From the NCBI RefSeq assembly GCF_002407065.1, contig NZ_CP023564.1:3224001-3288000 (forward strand): a DNA stretch of 64,000 bases, in the 5' to 3' direction. Within the stretch, counting starts at the first letter, position 1. Each line of letters begins with the position of its first letter. Source of the DNA: Brachybacterium ginsengisoli (GTDB taxonomy: Bacteria; Actinomycetota; Actinomycetes; Actinomycetales; Dermabacteraceae). Made by a program: the position numbers and the translations under genes. Positions 1 through 8,736 of this stretch are shown here, piece after piece. The notes beneath the pieces are model-generated. The model did no database searches, had not been told where the DNA came from, and was given only the letters and a program-made list of their open reading frames with translations.

Positions 1-475
1 TGACGGTGATGCCCACGATGCTCGTCGGTGCGAGCGCGCCGCCCACGATCGCAGAGCTCATCGCGATGCCCATCATCGTGGAGTTGATGCGGTGGCTGTG
101 CGCGAGCGTCATCGCGATCGGCACCACCGCGAAGGCGGCGTGCGAGGTGCCCAGGCACGCGACGAGCGTCGCGATCGCCCAGAGCCCCCAGGGCAGCAGC
201 GCCACCCGGTTGCCGATCAGGGCCAGGGAACGGTCCACGAGCCAGTCGATGGTGCCGGTCTCGTGGGCGAGCCCGAAGAGGTAGGTGATGCCCAGCAGGA
301 TGATCAGCGCATCGACGGGGAAGCCGCCGAGCACGTCATCGAGGCTCTCCTGGACCAGGAAGATCCCGACGATGAAGGAGAAGACGAGGGCGAGGGCACC
401 CATGTGGACGTTGCGCAGGGCAGAGATCGCGAAGACGGCGACCAGCCCGATGAGGGCGATGATCTCGATGGTCAT
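1..475 (-). CDS. MatC-like dicarboxylate/SLC13-type permease, N-terminal part
   Basis: The gene runs off the window start, so only about 158 N-terminal residues are visible. Translation from the ATG at 475 begins MTIEIIALIGLVAVFAIS and gives four to five hydrophobic segments separated by short loops. The segment around LGTSHAAFAVVPIAMTLAHS and the motif GGALAPTSIVGI resemble the N-terminal domain of MatC-type dicarboxylate carriers. It lies 64 bp downstream of the SAF-domain oxidoreductase on the same strand, so both are probably cotranscribed. By context it would import the acid sugar or hydroxy-acid used by the adjacent kinase and aldolase. The substrate is not readable from the sequence. 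Confidence 0.75.
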   Translation of the reverse strand, partial: MTIEIIALIGLVAVFAISALRNVHMGALALVFSFIVGIFLVQESLDDVLGGFPVDALIILLGITYLFGLAHETGTIDWLVDRSLALIGNRVALLPWGLWAIATLVACLGTSHAAFAVVPIAMTLAHSHRINSTMMGIAMSSAIVGGALAPTSIVGITV

Positions 476-539
476 GCGGCACGCTCCGCGGTCTCGCAGG
501 GACGGGACGTCCGCGGCATCCCCGGGGTGGTGTGGTGCG

Positions 540-1913
540 TCATCGCGTCACTCCTCGGTGGGTGGTGGTCAGGGTGCGGCCCTCGCGGTGGAGGTCGCGG
601 GCGAGCAGGTCGATCCCGTCGACGTCGCTCTCACGGATCAGGTCACCGGCGGGGACGTCCCGCAGCAGGCGAGCCCCGTCGAGCAGGTAGTAGGCGGTCG
701 CGTCGGCGGCGGCATCGAGCATGACCGGCGCGACGCCGTCGATCTCGTGGTGGTGGCCGCGCACGGCGAGCTCGGTGCCGGCGGCGAGGTCACGGACGGC
801 CCGCGCCGCGAGCACGGTGCTCGCGTGGGGTGTCGGCGCAGGCCGGCGGTCGACGGCGGCGTGCACCGTCAGCGGGGTCTCCACGCCCATGTAGTGGTAC
901 GGCCAGTAGATGCAGGCATAGCGGCCGTCACGGCTGATCACGTGGCCCTTGCCGCGCAGGATCTCCCAGGTGGCGGGGTCGCCGGTGCGGACCACCGCGA
1001 ACACTCCTCCGGCGAAGCTGGCCTCGCCGGGAAGGCGCAGGGCGCTGAACACGTCGACCGCGCCGTCGGTGGCGAGAATCCCGCCGTGCTCGCGGGCGGC
1101 GTAGATGTCCGCGAGCTCGTCGATGCGGGCGACGGGGTAGTGCATGGACTCGACGTCGGCGATCGTGCCCGTGCGCATGGCGACCACGGTCATCTCGCAG
1201 GAGTCCGCGGCGGCGGCGCGCTTGAGCGGCGCGACGACGTCGGCACGGGCGGCGAGAGTTCCGCGGGGGTCCTCGCCGAGCTCGAGAAGCTCCCGCAGGG
1301 CCGGGGCGTCGATGGTCTCCCCTGCCTGGGTGACGACGCCGGTTGCGGGGTCGAAGAGCAGGTCGTACTCGCCGGCCTTGCCGATCGCGACCACGTCGAG
1401 GCCCACGGCGGCGACCCAGTCGAGCAGGCGCAGCAGGTTCGCGGGCTGGTCCCCGTCGCCGGGGAGGTAGCTGAGGCCCGATGCCTGGGCGCGGGCATGC
1501 AGGGCCGCACCGACAACAGTGTCGACCTCCTTGCTCACCATCACCACGTGGGTGTCGTTCTCAAGCGCGGAGGCTGCATAGGCGGAGCCGTGGGGCACCT
1601 TGCCGCAGGCTTCGACGAGCACGTCGAGCGCGTCCCAGGCGATCGCCTCGATCCCGGCGACCAGGGCGATTCCCCCCTCGGCCACGATCTGAGCGGTGTG
1701 CTCTGCGGTCTCGGCGACGGTGGCGCGGTCCGCGAGGCCGAGGTCGCGGAGCATGGCCTGCACGCCGGCGGTGTCGGGGTCGACGAGAACCGCCGGCAGG
1801 ATCTCCGGGGTGCACGCGAGCTGGGCGAGGAAGGTACGGCCGTAGCCGCCGTTGGCACCGGTGAGCGCGATGCGCAGGGGTGAGCGGTCCCGGTCGGGAT
1901 GTGGAAGGAGCAC
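540..1913 (-). CDS. SAF-domain NAD(P)-dependent oxidoreductase, homoserine-dehydrogenase-like
   Basis: This is a 457-residue protein with a GTG start. An N-terminal Rossmann fold begins near residue 15 with the glycine-rich stretch ALTGANGGYGRTF. The middle resembles homoserine-dehydrogenase-like oxidoreductases, and a SAF-type domain lies near residues 345-435 (YYLLDGARLLRDVPAGDLI). Relatives are often found beside DUF1537 kinases and class II aldolases in acid-sugar loci, and both occur on the other side of the divergent promoter at 1914-2093. It probably oxidises, reduces or rearranges a branched or four-carbon sugar acid before phosphorylation. The exact reaction is inferred from context only. 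The permease at 1-475 follows on the same strand. Confidence 0.85.
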   Translation of the reverse strand: MLLPHPDRDRSPLRIALTGANGGYGRTFLAQLACTPEILPAVLVDPDTAGVQAMLRDLGLADRATVAETAEHTAQIVAEGGIALVAGIEAIAWDALDVLVEACGKVPHGSAYAASALENDTHVVMVSKEVDTVVGAALHARAQASGLSYLPGDGDQPANLLRLLDWVAAVGLDVVAIGKAGEYDLLFDPATGVVTQAGETIDAPALRELLELGEDPRGTLAARADVVAPLKRAAAADSCEMTVVAMRTGTIADVESMHYPVARIDELADIYAAREHGGILATDGAVDVFSALRLPGEASFAGGVFAVVRTGDPATWEILRGKGHVISRDGRYACIYWPYHYMGVETPLTVHAAVDRRPAPTPHASTVLAARAVRDLAAGTELAVRGHHHEIDGVAPVMLDAAADATAYYLLDGARLLRDVPAGDLIRESDVDGIDLLARDLHREGRTLTTTHRGVTR

Positions 1914-1998
1914 CGTCGGCCCTCACTGTCGTCATGGGTGGATGGACTCGGACAACGATGACAGAGATTCCAGCTTTGTCAACTATCGCACCATCGAT

Positions 1999-2022
1999 TC
2001 ACACTGATTGGCCCAAGTGTGA
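1999..2022. promoter_or_regulatory. inverted repeat in divergent promoter, candidate DeoR operator
   Basis: The arms TCACACT and AGTGTGA are perfect and are separated by 10 bp. The element lies in the 180-bp gap between the divergent oxidoreductase and kinase genes. The nearest regulator is the DeoR protein at 3987, which makes it the likely ligand by position. Binding is inference. Confidence 0.5.
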
Positions 2023-2093
2023 GAGCATCAGCAGTGCTCGCCGCCGGACGTCGGCGGGCCGAGAGCACTCGAGGACAGCAGAGAGGGGACGCC

Positions 2094-3326
2094 ATGCTCG
2101 GAGCAGTGGCGGACGACTTCACCGGCGCGACGGATCTGGCGATGATGCTGCGCGCCTCCGGCCACCGGGTGGTGGTCACTATCGAGGACGCTCAGCTCTC
2201 TCCCGAGCAGCGTGCGGGGGTGGACGCCGTGGTGGTCGCGCTGAAGACCCGCACCGCCCCGGTGGCGGACGCCGTCTCCCGCTCCCGCGCCGCGTTGGCG
2301 CGCCTGCAGAACTGGGGCGCGACGCGCTTCTACGTGAAGTACTGCTCCACCTTCGACTCCACCGACCGCGGCAACATCGGCCCCGTGCTCGATGCGGCCC
2401 GCGAGCTGCTGGGTGCCGAGCGCTGCGTGGTGGTCCCCTCCCTGCCGGCCAACGGCCGGCGCGTGCGCGAGGGTCTGCTGCACGTGCACGAACAGCTGCT
2501 CGAGGACTCCCCCATGCGGCACCATCCGCTCACCCCGATGACCCGCTCCTCCGTCGCGGAGCTGCTCGCCCCGCAGACCGCGCACGAGGTCGGGGAGATC
2601 CACCGGCCCACGCTCCTCGAGGGGGCGGACGCGCTGCGCGATGCCCTCGCCGCCGCCACCGCGCCGTACCTCGTCCTGGACACCGAGACGGACCAGGACC
2701 TGCGCACCATCGGCGCGGCGACGGCCGCGGACGTCCTCGTCTCCGGCGGCTCCGGGCTCGCACTCGGGATCCCGGGACCGACCGGCACCGTCGAGGACTG
2801 GCAGGCCCCGCCTCCGCGCCGGCGCGCGGTGCTGTGCGGATCGGTCTCCGCGCAGTCCCTCGCGCAGATCGCCCACGCCGCCCGTACCCAGCCCGTGCAC
2901 GTGATCGAGCCTCGAGCCGCCGCTGCGGACCCGTCGGCCGCCGTCGCACGGATCCTGGAGTGGATCGACGCCCAGGACGACGCCGCGATCCCCGTCGTCT
3001 GCGCAGCCCGCACCCGCGAGGATGTCCTCTCTCCCGACGACTCCCTCGACCCTGCCGCGACCGTGGAGACGGTGATCGCCGACGTCGCAGCAGGACTCGT
3101 CAGCTCCGGCCGCTGCACCTCCCTGATCATCGCCGGGGGCGAGTCCAGCGGCGCCGTGGTGGGTGCCCTCGGCGCGACCGTCCTGCGGATCGGCCCGGAG
3201 ATCGCCCCGGGCGTGTGCTGGTCCCTCGCCTCCGGCCCCGACGGCACACCGATCGCCCTCGCGCTGAAGAGCGGGAACTTCGGCGCCGAGGACATGTTCA
3301 CCGCTGCGTGGGAGGTGCTGGCATGA
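2094..3326 (+). CDS. four-carbon acid sugar kinase family protein (OtnK/DUF1537-like)
   Basis: The 410-residue protein starts at the ATG preceded by a GAGAGGGG ribosome site; upstream in-frame codons look non-coding. The N-terminal motif GAVADDFTGATDLAMML is the hallmark of the DUF1537 acid-sugar kinase family (OtnK, LtnK, DtnK). The C-terminal part has AGGESSGAVVGALG and LALKSGNFG, the nucleotide-binding half. Family members phosphorylate threonate, erythronate or their 3-keto derivatives. The downstream class II aldolase overlaps by 4 bp (ATGA), so the two are translationally coupled. A 3-keto four-carbon acid phosphate cleaved with decarboxylation to dihydroxyacetone phosphate is the standard outcome for such pairs. 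The substrate itself is not assigned. Confidence 0.9.
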   Translation: MLGAVADDFTGATDLAMMLRASGHRVVVTIEDAQLSPEQRAGVDAVVVALKTRTAPVADAVSRSRAALARLQNWGATRFYVKYCSTFDSTDRGNIGPVLDAARELLGAERCVVVPSLPANGRRVREGLLHVHEQLLEDSPMRHHPLTPMTRSSVAELLAPQTAHEVGEIHRPTLLEGADALRDALAAATAPYLVLDTETDQDLRTIGAATAADVLVSGGSGLALGIPGPTGTVEDWQAPPPRRRAVLCGSVSAQSLAQIAHAARTQPVHVIEPRAAAADPSAAVARILEWIDAQDDAAIPVVCAARTREDVLSPDDSLDPAATVETVIADVAAGLVSSGRCTSLIIAGGESSGAVVGALGATVLRIGPEIAPGVCWSLASGPDGTPIALALKSGNFGAEDMFTAAWEVLA

Positions 3327-3970
3327 GCATCGTCGACGAGCTGATCGCCGCGGGTCGCGCCCTGGTGGACGCCGGGCTCAGCCCCGGCACCTCCGGCAAC
3401 ATCTCCGCCCGGGACGACGACAGGATCCTCGTCTCCGGCACCGGCACCTCGCTGGGCGCTCTTCGCCCGGAGGACTTCGCGATCCTCGCCGCCGACGGCA
3501 CCGTGCACGGCGGCGCGAAGGCGTCCAAGGAGACTCCGCTGCACGTGGGCTTCTACCAGCGGGATCCTGCGCACCACGCGGTGGTGCACGTCCACTCCCC
3601 GCAGGCGACCGCCTTCTCCTGCACCGCGCCGTGGAGCGAGGTGAGCGCCGTGCCGCCGTTGACCCCGTATTTCGTGATGCGCGTGGGTCGCGCTCCGCTC
3701 CTGCCGTATCGCATGCCGGGTTCACCGCAGCTCGGGACCGACGTGCTCGAGGAGCCGGGCACGTTCCGGGCGGCGCTGCTGGCGAACCACGGCTCCGTGG
3801 TGGCCGGGGCGAGCATCGCAGAGGCGGTGGAACGGGCCGTGGAGCTCGAGGAGGCGTGCCGCATCGCTCTGCTCACCGCCGGCACCGACCGGCGCGAGCT
3901 CAGCGCCGAGCAGGTCGCCGAACTGGCGCAACGCTGGAACAGCCCCTGGTCCGTCGCGACCGTACACTGA
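3323..3970 (+). CDS. class II aldolase/adducin family protein (OtnC/fuculose-phosphate-aldolase-like)
   Basis: The 215-residue protein has the family signatures SPGTSGNISARDDDRILVSG near the N-terminus, the zinc-binding HVHS motif in AVVHVHSPQATAF and a later metal histidine in LLANHGSVVAG. The glutamate in KETPLHVGFYQ is in the position of the catalytic acid. The length is typical of the family. It overlaps the upstream kinase stop (ATGA) and is followed 16 bp later by a DeoR regulator. In the four-carbon acid-sugar pathway the homologous OtnC decarboxylates 3-oxo-tetronate 4-phosphate to dihydroxyacetone phosphate. That reaction is the best guess here but is inferred from context. Confidence 0.9.
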   Translation: MSIVDELIAAGRALVDAGLSPGTSGNISARDDDRILVSGTGTSLGALRPEDFAILAADGTVHGGAKASKETPLHVGFYQRDPAHHAVVHVHSPQATAFSCTAPWSEVSAVPPLTPYFVMRVGRAPLLPYRMPGSPQLGTDVLEEPGTFRAALLANHGSVVAGASIAEAVERAVELEEACRIALLTAGTDRRELSAEQVAELAQRWNSPWSVATVH

Positions 3971-3986
3971 CGCCGGAGGTGGGACC

Positions 3987-4763
3987 GTGGGAACTTCGCC
4001 CCTCATTCCTGAACAGCGTCGGCAGCAGATCCTCGATCTGCTGCGCACCGAGCCCGTCCTGAGCTACCGACAGCTCACAGAGCAGCTCGGCGTCAGCCAC
4101 ATGACGGTGCGCCGTGACGTCGCCGCGCTGGACGAGCAGGGCCGCGCCCGGGCCACCCAGGGCGGGGTCGCCGCCCTGGCCCGCCTGCTCGAGGAGCCGC
4201 CGCGGGCCGCGAAGGCCCAGGTGAACATGCCGGCCAAGGCGGCGATCGCCGCGGCCGCCGCCGCGATGGTCACCGATTCGATGACCCTCTACCTCGACGC
4301 GGGCACCACGGTGCAGGCGATGCGGCCGCTGCTGCAGGACCGACGAGAGCTCACCGTGGTCACCAACGACCTCGGCACCGCCGGAGCCTTCCTGGACCAC
4401 CCGAGCGTGGACCTGATCTGCGTGGGCGGCCGAGTCGACGTCGCCAATCAGTCGATGATCGGCCGCCTCGCCGCCCTCACCCTCACCGAGCTGTCCCTGG
4501 ACATCTCCTTCATCTCCTCGAGCTCCTGGGACGCCGGCCACGGCATCACCACCCCGATGGAGGCGAAGATCGACGCGAAGCGCGCTGCCATGGGCGCCGC
4601 CACGGAGTCCGTGCTGCTGGCGGACGCCGGGAAGTTCGGCCATTTCGCGAAGTACCGCGTGGCCCGTCTCGACGAGTTCGACGCGATCGTCACCGACGCC
4701 GCGCTCCCGGCTCCTGACGTCGGCGCCGTGCAGGCCCTGGGGCCGCGCGTCGTCGTGGCCTGA
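3987..4763 (+). CDS. DeoR/GlpR family transcriptional regulator
   Basis: The 258-residue protein uses a GTG start 6 bp after a GGAGGTGG ribosome site. It has the N-terminal DeoR helix-turn-helix (RRQQILDLLRTEPVLSYRQL, then SHMTVRRDVAALDEQG) at about residues 12-55. A DeoRC sugar-phosphate sensor domain follows, with LYLDAGTTVQAM and a lysine-containing ADAGKFGH motif. Such proteins repress sugar operons and release DNA on binding a phosphorylated intermediate. It closes the kinase-aldolase operon and probably regulates the divergent promoter at 1914-2093. Confidence 0.9.
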   Translation: MGTSPLIPEQRRQQILDLLRTEPVLSYRQLTEQLGVSHMTVRRDVAALDEQGRARATQGGVAALARLLEEPPRAAKAQVNMPAKAAIAAAAAAMVTDSMTLYLDAGTTVQAMRPLLQDRRELTVVTNDLGTAGAFLDHPSVDLICVGGRVDVANQSMIGRLAALTLTELSLDISFISSSSWDAGHGITTPMEAKIDAKRAAMGAATESVLLADAGKFGHFAKYRVARLDEFDAIVTDAALPAPDVGAVQALGPRVVVA

Positions 4764-4777
4764 GCGGCACGGACCGC

Positions 4778-5593
4778 TCAGTCCTCCTCCAGCACGAACT
4801 CCCCCGACCCATCGGTGAACAGCGCCGTCTGCCCCGGACGCGCACCGCGCAGGAACCCGCACACGAAGGGGAAGCGTGCGCTGAACGTCCCGACGGAGAT
4901 GACCTCGTGGTTGCTCGACTCGGCCATGTACTCCTCCGATTCGAGACCGGTGACCGAGTGGACCTCACCGCCGGTAAAGGTCACCCACCGCGGCGGGTGC
5001 TCGGCGTGCAGCGTCGAGAGGAAGACGGGCATCGTCTCGGGCAGTCCGCCGGCGGCGACCGTGCTCGCTCGCCGCACGTCCAGGAGCGCGTCGAGGCTCC
5101 CTGCAGCGCCCTGCAGCGAGTCCCATCCGTTCGCGGCGATGTGTCCCGCCTCGGCATCGGTGAGCAGCCGGAGGGTGCGGACGTGGCCGAGCACTTCCCC
5201 TACCTCGGAGCGCACATCGTCGAAGGCGGCGCCCCACCGGGATCCCGTCGCGAGGATCGCCGAGATCTCGGTGCCGTTCAGGAACGGCTCGCTGTTGCGC
5301 CACGGGGACCCCACCGGCGGCACACGGCGGTTGTTCGCGATGTCGTCGCAGACGATCCTCATCGCGACCAGGGCGGCGCCCTGCTGACCGTCGATCACCT
5401 CCACCGCGAGCTCGACCCGCTCGCCCGAGTCGGTGGGGATCCGCGACGCGCCCGCCGTGATCAGGGTGATGGGGCCATTCTCGGGATGCTTCTCGACGAC
5501 CATGACGGTGCCGCCGATCCGGTCCTGGAGGACGATCGGCTCCGCGCCGAGGGCGTCGAAAACATGGTGCGGGAACGCATCGAGGTCTGGCAT
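4778..5593 (-). CDS. hypothetical protein, possibly suppressor-of-fused (SUFU)-like
   Basis: The 271-residue protein is read from the ATG at 5593 (MPDLDAFPHHVFDALG); an upstream extension would add an Arg-rich stretch that does not look coding. Residues 15-125 contain GPITLITAGASRIPTDSG and a WRNSEPFLNGTEI motif, reminiscent of bacterial SUFU domains, some of which serve as immunity proteins. The rest is not recognised. There is no signal peptide or membrane segment. It is convergent with the DeoR gene, whose stop is 14 bp away. The domain call is tentative. Confidence 0.7.
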   Translation of the reverse strand: MPDLDAFPHHVFDALGAEPIVLQDRIGGTVMVVEKHPENGPITLITAGASRIPTDSGERVELAVEVIDGQQGAALVAMRIVCDDIANNRRVPPVGSPWRNSEPFLNGTEISAILATGSRWGAAFDDVRSEVGEVLGHVRTLRLLTDAEAGHIAANGWDSLQGAAGSLDALLDVRRASTVAAGGLPETMPVFLSTLHAEHPPRWVTFTGGEVHSVTGLESEEYMAESSNHEVISVGTFSARFPFVCGFLRGARPGQTALFTDGSGEFVLEED

Positions 5594-5761
5594 GGCGGGA
5601 GTATTGCAGACAGGTGTCGCCACCTGAGGTGGTCGGTCTCGATCCACCACACGATGGAACCGTCCCCCGTCGGCCCTCACGGGGCGCCCGGACCTCGCCC
5701 GCACGGCACGGGACTACCGTTGATCCCCTCCACCCGCCACCCTTCGAAGGAGCCCTCCCCC

Positions 5762-7249
5762 ATGCCCTGCACCACCCTCCTCGTCGGCCGCCGCGCGAGC
5801 GCCGACGGCTCTCCCCTGGTCGCCCGCAATGAGGACTCCAGCGACGGGACCTTCGATCCCAAGCGGGTCGTGGTGGTGCAGCCGGCCGAGCAGCCCCGCA
5901 CCTACACCTCTGTGATCGGCAAGCGCACGATCGCCCTGCCCGAGGAGCCGCTGCGCTACACCGCGATCCCGAACGCGCTGCCCGATGAGGGCATCTGGGG
6001 CTGCGCCGGGATCAACGCAGCCAACGTCGCCATGAGCGCCACGGAGACGATCACCAGCAACCCTCGCGTGCTCGGCGCGGACCCGCTCGTGGAGCACGAC
6101 CCGGCCACAGGCGCGCCCGGCGGGTTCGGCGAGGAGGACTTCGTGACGCTGGTCCTGCCCTACATCCGCTCCGCCCGCGAGGGGGTGGAGCGGCTCGGCG
6201 CGTTGCTCGCGGAGCACGGCACCTACGAGATGAACGGGATCGCGTTCAGCGACGAGCAGGACATCTGGTGGCTGGAGACGGTGGGCGGGCACCACTGGAT
6301 CGCGCGACGCGTCCCGGAGGACCACTACGTGACGATGCCGAACCAGCTGGGCATCGACTCCTTCGACCTCGACGACGCGGAGGGGCCGGGCCGCGACCAC
6401 CTGGCGAGCCCGGACCTGCGGGAGTTCCTCGCCACCCACCACCTGGACCTCACCCGGCGCACGGGCGACGACTCCCCCGCCGTGTTCAACCCCCGCGAGA
6501 CGTTCGGTTCCCACACCGACGCCGACCACGTCTACAACACGCCCCGCGCCTGGTCCATGCAGCGCACCCTGAACCCCACGAGCGAGGACTGGGACGCGGG
6601 ACTGCCCGGGGCGAGCCCGGACTCGGACTCTCTCCCGTGGAGCCGGCGGCCCGAGCGCCTCCTCACCATCGAGGACGTCAAGGACGTGCTCAGCTCCCAC
6701 TACCAGGGCACCGTCTACGACCCGTACTCCGCCCGCGGCACCGCTGCCGAGCGCAGGGCGTTCCGCCCCATCGGCATCAACCGCCACAACGCGCTCGCGA
6801 TCCTGCAGATCCGCCCGGACCTTCCGGAGTCCCATCGCGCGCTGCAGTGGATCGCCTACGCCTCGCTCCCGTTCACCACGCTGATCCCGATGTTCACGAA
6901 CGTCGAGGACGCGCCCGCCTACCTCACGACCACCGGGGCGAGCGTCAGCACGGACAGCTTCTACTGGACCTCACGCATGATCGCGGCCCTCGCGGATGCG
7001 CACCACGCCCAGATCATCCCCGCGATCGAGCGCTACCAGCAGCGCACCCTGGCCCTCGGTCACGCGGCCGTGCACGCGGCGACCGCGGCGGCGTCGTCGG
7101 CCGACGACGCTGCGGTGCCGGGCCTGCTCGCCGAGGCGAACACGGCGATCGCCGAGCAGATCCGCACCGCGACGGAGGCGCTGCTCGGCGAGGTGCTCGC
7201 GACCGCGAGCAATCACATGACGAACCGGTTCTCGCGGTCGGACGGGTGA
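5762..7249 (+). CDS. C69 family dipeptidase
   Basis: The 495-residue protein begins MPCTTLLVGRRASADG. Cys3 is the expected N-terminal nucleophile of the C69 (PepD) Ntn-hydrolase family, and VARNEDSS matches the conserved family segment that follows. WGCAGINAANVAMSATET and the DIWWLETVGGHHW stretch are also typical. These enzymes hydrolyse dipeptides in the cytoplasm; no export signal is visible. The gene is followed 5 bp later by the DUF429 gene. A decayed copy of its central part lies at 8737-8936, so a paralogue once existed nearby. Confidence 0.92.
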   Translation: MPCTTLLVGRRASADGSPLVARNEDSSDGTFDPKRVVVVQPAEQPRTYTSVIGKRTIALPEEPLRYTAIPNALPDEGIWGCAGINAANVAMSATETITSNPRVLGADPLVEHDPATGAPGGFGEEDFVTLVLPYIRSAREGVERLGALLAEHGTYEMNGIAFSDEQDIWWLETVGGHHWIARRVPEDHYVTMPNQLGIDSFDLDDAEGPGRDHLASPDLREFLATHHLDLTRRTGDDSPAVFNPRETFGSHTDADHVYNTPRAWSMQRTLNPTSEDWDAGLPGASPDSDSLPWSRRPERLLTIEDVKDVLSSHYQGTVYDPYSARGTAAERRAFRPIGINRHNALAILQIRPDLPESHRALQWIAYASLPFTTLIPMFTNVEDAPAYLTTTGASVSTDSFYWTSRMIAALADAHHAQIIPAIERYQQRTLALGHAAVHAATAAASSADDAAVPGLLAEANTAIAEQIRTATEALLGEVLATASNHMTNRFSRSDG

Positions 7250-7254
7250 GAACA

Positions 7255-7989
7255 GTGACCCCTCGGCTCATCGCCGGCATCGATCTCGCGGCGGACCCGC
7301 GCAGGACGGGTCTCGCAGTGCTTCGCGAGGAGGACGATGCCGTCCGCATCGTCGATGTCCACGTGGGGGCGAGCGATGATGACGTGCTCGCGGCGATCCT
7401 CCCCGCGCAGAAAGCCGGTGTGGACGTGCCCTTCGGATGGCCGCGCCGTTTCGTCGACCTGGTCGCCGGGCACCAGGCGGGCGATCTCGAGCCCCCTTTG
7501 AACACCGGACCGGATTGGCGTCGGAGCGTGCTCTATCGGGAGACGGATCTCGAGGTGCACCGGCGGGTGGGCAAGACGCCGCTCAGCGTCGCCGCGGACA
7601 AGATCGCCTACCCCGCCATCCGCTGGGCGGCGATCGCCTCGCGCCTTCGCGAGCAGGACATCCCCACCCCGCTCGACGGCAGCGGGGTGGCCTGCGAGGT
7701 CTACCCGGGCGCGGCGCTGGCCGCCTGGGGATTCGGAGCCCAGCGCTACAAGAAGGCGGCCGGAGCTCAGGTGCGCGGCGAGCTCGTCGAGGCGCTCGGT
7801 GCCCGGTGGCCGTGGCTGGACTGGGCAGGGCACCAGGGCGTGTGCGCGGCGTCGGACGATGCACTGGACGCCGTGATCGCCGCGGTGGTCGCCCGGGAGG
7901 TGTTCCTCGGCAGGGCGATCGCTCCGCGGGCGGAACTCGCCGCCTCCGCAGCCGACGAAGGATGGATCTGGCTGCCCACACCGGAGTGA
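7255..7989 (+). CDS. DUF429 domain-containing protein
   Basis: This 244-residue protein uses a GTG start 5 bp after the dipeptidase stop. It begins RLIAGIDLAADPRRTGLAVL, an RNase-H-like first strand with a conserved Asp, and carries VDVPFGWPRRF and the later CEVYPGAALAAWG motif. These features are characteristic of DUF429 proteins, predicted nuclease-fold enzymes of unknown function. The C-terminal ASDDALDAVIAAVVARE contains further conserved acidic residues. Coupling to the dipeptidase suggests cotranscription but not a shared role. Confidence 0.85.
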   Translation: MTPRLIAGIDLAADPRRTGLAVLREEDDAVRIVDVHVGASDDDVLAAILPAQKAGVDVPFGWPRRFVDLVAGHQAGDLEPPLNTGPDWRRSVLYRETDLEVHRRVGKTPLSVAADKIAYPAIRWAAIASRLREQDIPTPLDGSGVACEVYPGAALAAWGFGAQRYKKAAGAQVRGELVEALGARWPWLDWAGHQGVCAASDDALDAVIAAVVAREVFLGRAIAPRAELAASAADEGWIWLPTPE

Positions 7990-8002
7990 GAGTGCTTGCC
8001 GA

Positions 8003-8470
8003 TCAGCCGCCCACGACTCCCATGATCCCCGCGACGAGCACCACGACGGCGGCGACCGCCATCACGGGGGCCCAGTACTGCATGGGCAGGAAGAACAGGG
8101 TGTGCACGTCGAGCGAGCGCCGGGCCTGCTGGTACTCGTTCTCGAGGAGCTCATCCGCCTGGGTCTGCGCCTCCTCGAGGGAGGTGGGCGGGGGCTGACC
8201 GGCCCCCAGGAGGAACCGGCCCGAGTCGACGAGCTCGTCCAGCTGCTTCTGGCGCTCCGCGTACCAGGCGTCGATCTTCTTCTGCGGGCGCGTCTGGTTC
8301 AGCGCCTGCCCCGTGAACCAGGTGGCCGCGGCGGCGGCGAAGAGCCCCACGGCGGCCGTGAACGGCAGCGCCGACTCCGGCACGAGCGTGCTCGCCACGC
8401 CCGCGCAGAGGATCAGGGCCAGAACCACATACGCGGCGGCCAGGCCGCCCCACCCCCGAAAGATCACCAT
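8003..8470 (-). CDS. small membrane protein, unknown function
   Basis: The 155-residue protein is read from the ATG at 8470. It has two N-terminal membrane segments (about 9-30 and 36-55), a charged, probably coiled-coil cytoplasmic middle (KKIDAWYAERQKQLDELVD; EEAQTQADELLENEYQQARR) and one C-terminal membrane segment (about 131-153). No family was recognised. The gene is convergent with DUF429. About 40 bp encoding its LDVHTLFFLPMQY region recurs in degraded form at 18811-18853. Confidence 0.7.
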   Translation of the reverse strand: MVIFRGWGGLAAAYVVLALILCAGVASTLVPESALPFTAAVGLFAAAAATWFTGQALNQTRPQKKIDAWYAERQKQLDELVDSGRFLLGAGQPPPTSLEEAQTQADELLENEYQQARRSLDVHTLFFLPMQYWAPVMAVAAVVVLVAGIMGVVGG

Positions 8471-8580
8471 GCGGGAAGCATATCGGGCACGCACTGCGAC
8501 GCCACCGGCGTCACCGCGAACACCTCGTCGAGCAGCCGCCTCACCCGAGCGCCCCGGTGCAGAACCGGACCGGCGGGCTT

Positions 8581-8736
8581 TCACCCAGCGTCGGGGACCA
8601 GTTCGACGCTGACGATCAGGCTCGGTTCCTGTCCGTAGAAGGTGCCCGGCAGTGTCCAGGCGGTGTGCTCGGCCCCGGTCTCCTCGTGGGTGGCGGTGCA
8701 TCGGACCGGTGCGAGCTGCTCGAAGTCCAGAGCGCT
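8581..8736 (-). pseudogene. C-terminal gene fragment, unknown family
   Basis: Read on the minus strand and ending at the stop at 8581, one frame gives a natural-looking C-terminus (FEQLAPVRCTATHEETGA, then WTLPGTFYGQEPSLIVSVE). There is no start codon or upstream gene. The reading continues directly into the antisense of the dipeptidase fragment, so it looks like a truncated remnant joined to that fragment. The protein family was not recognised. Nothing else is visible between 8471 and 8580. Confidence 0.35.

Noticed and set aside
285-1883. Long plus-strand open frame over the SAF oxidoreductase
   Set aside because: Its Gly/His/Val-rich composition is that of antisense high-GC sequence, and the minus-strand protein has recognisable domains.
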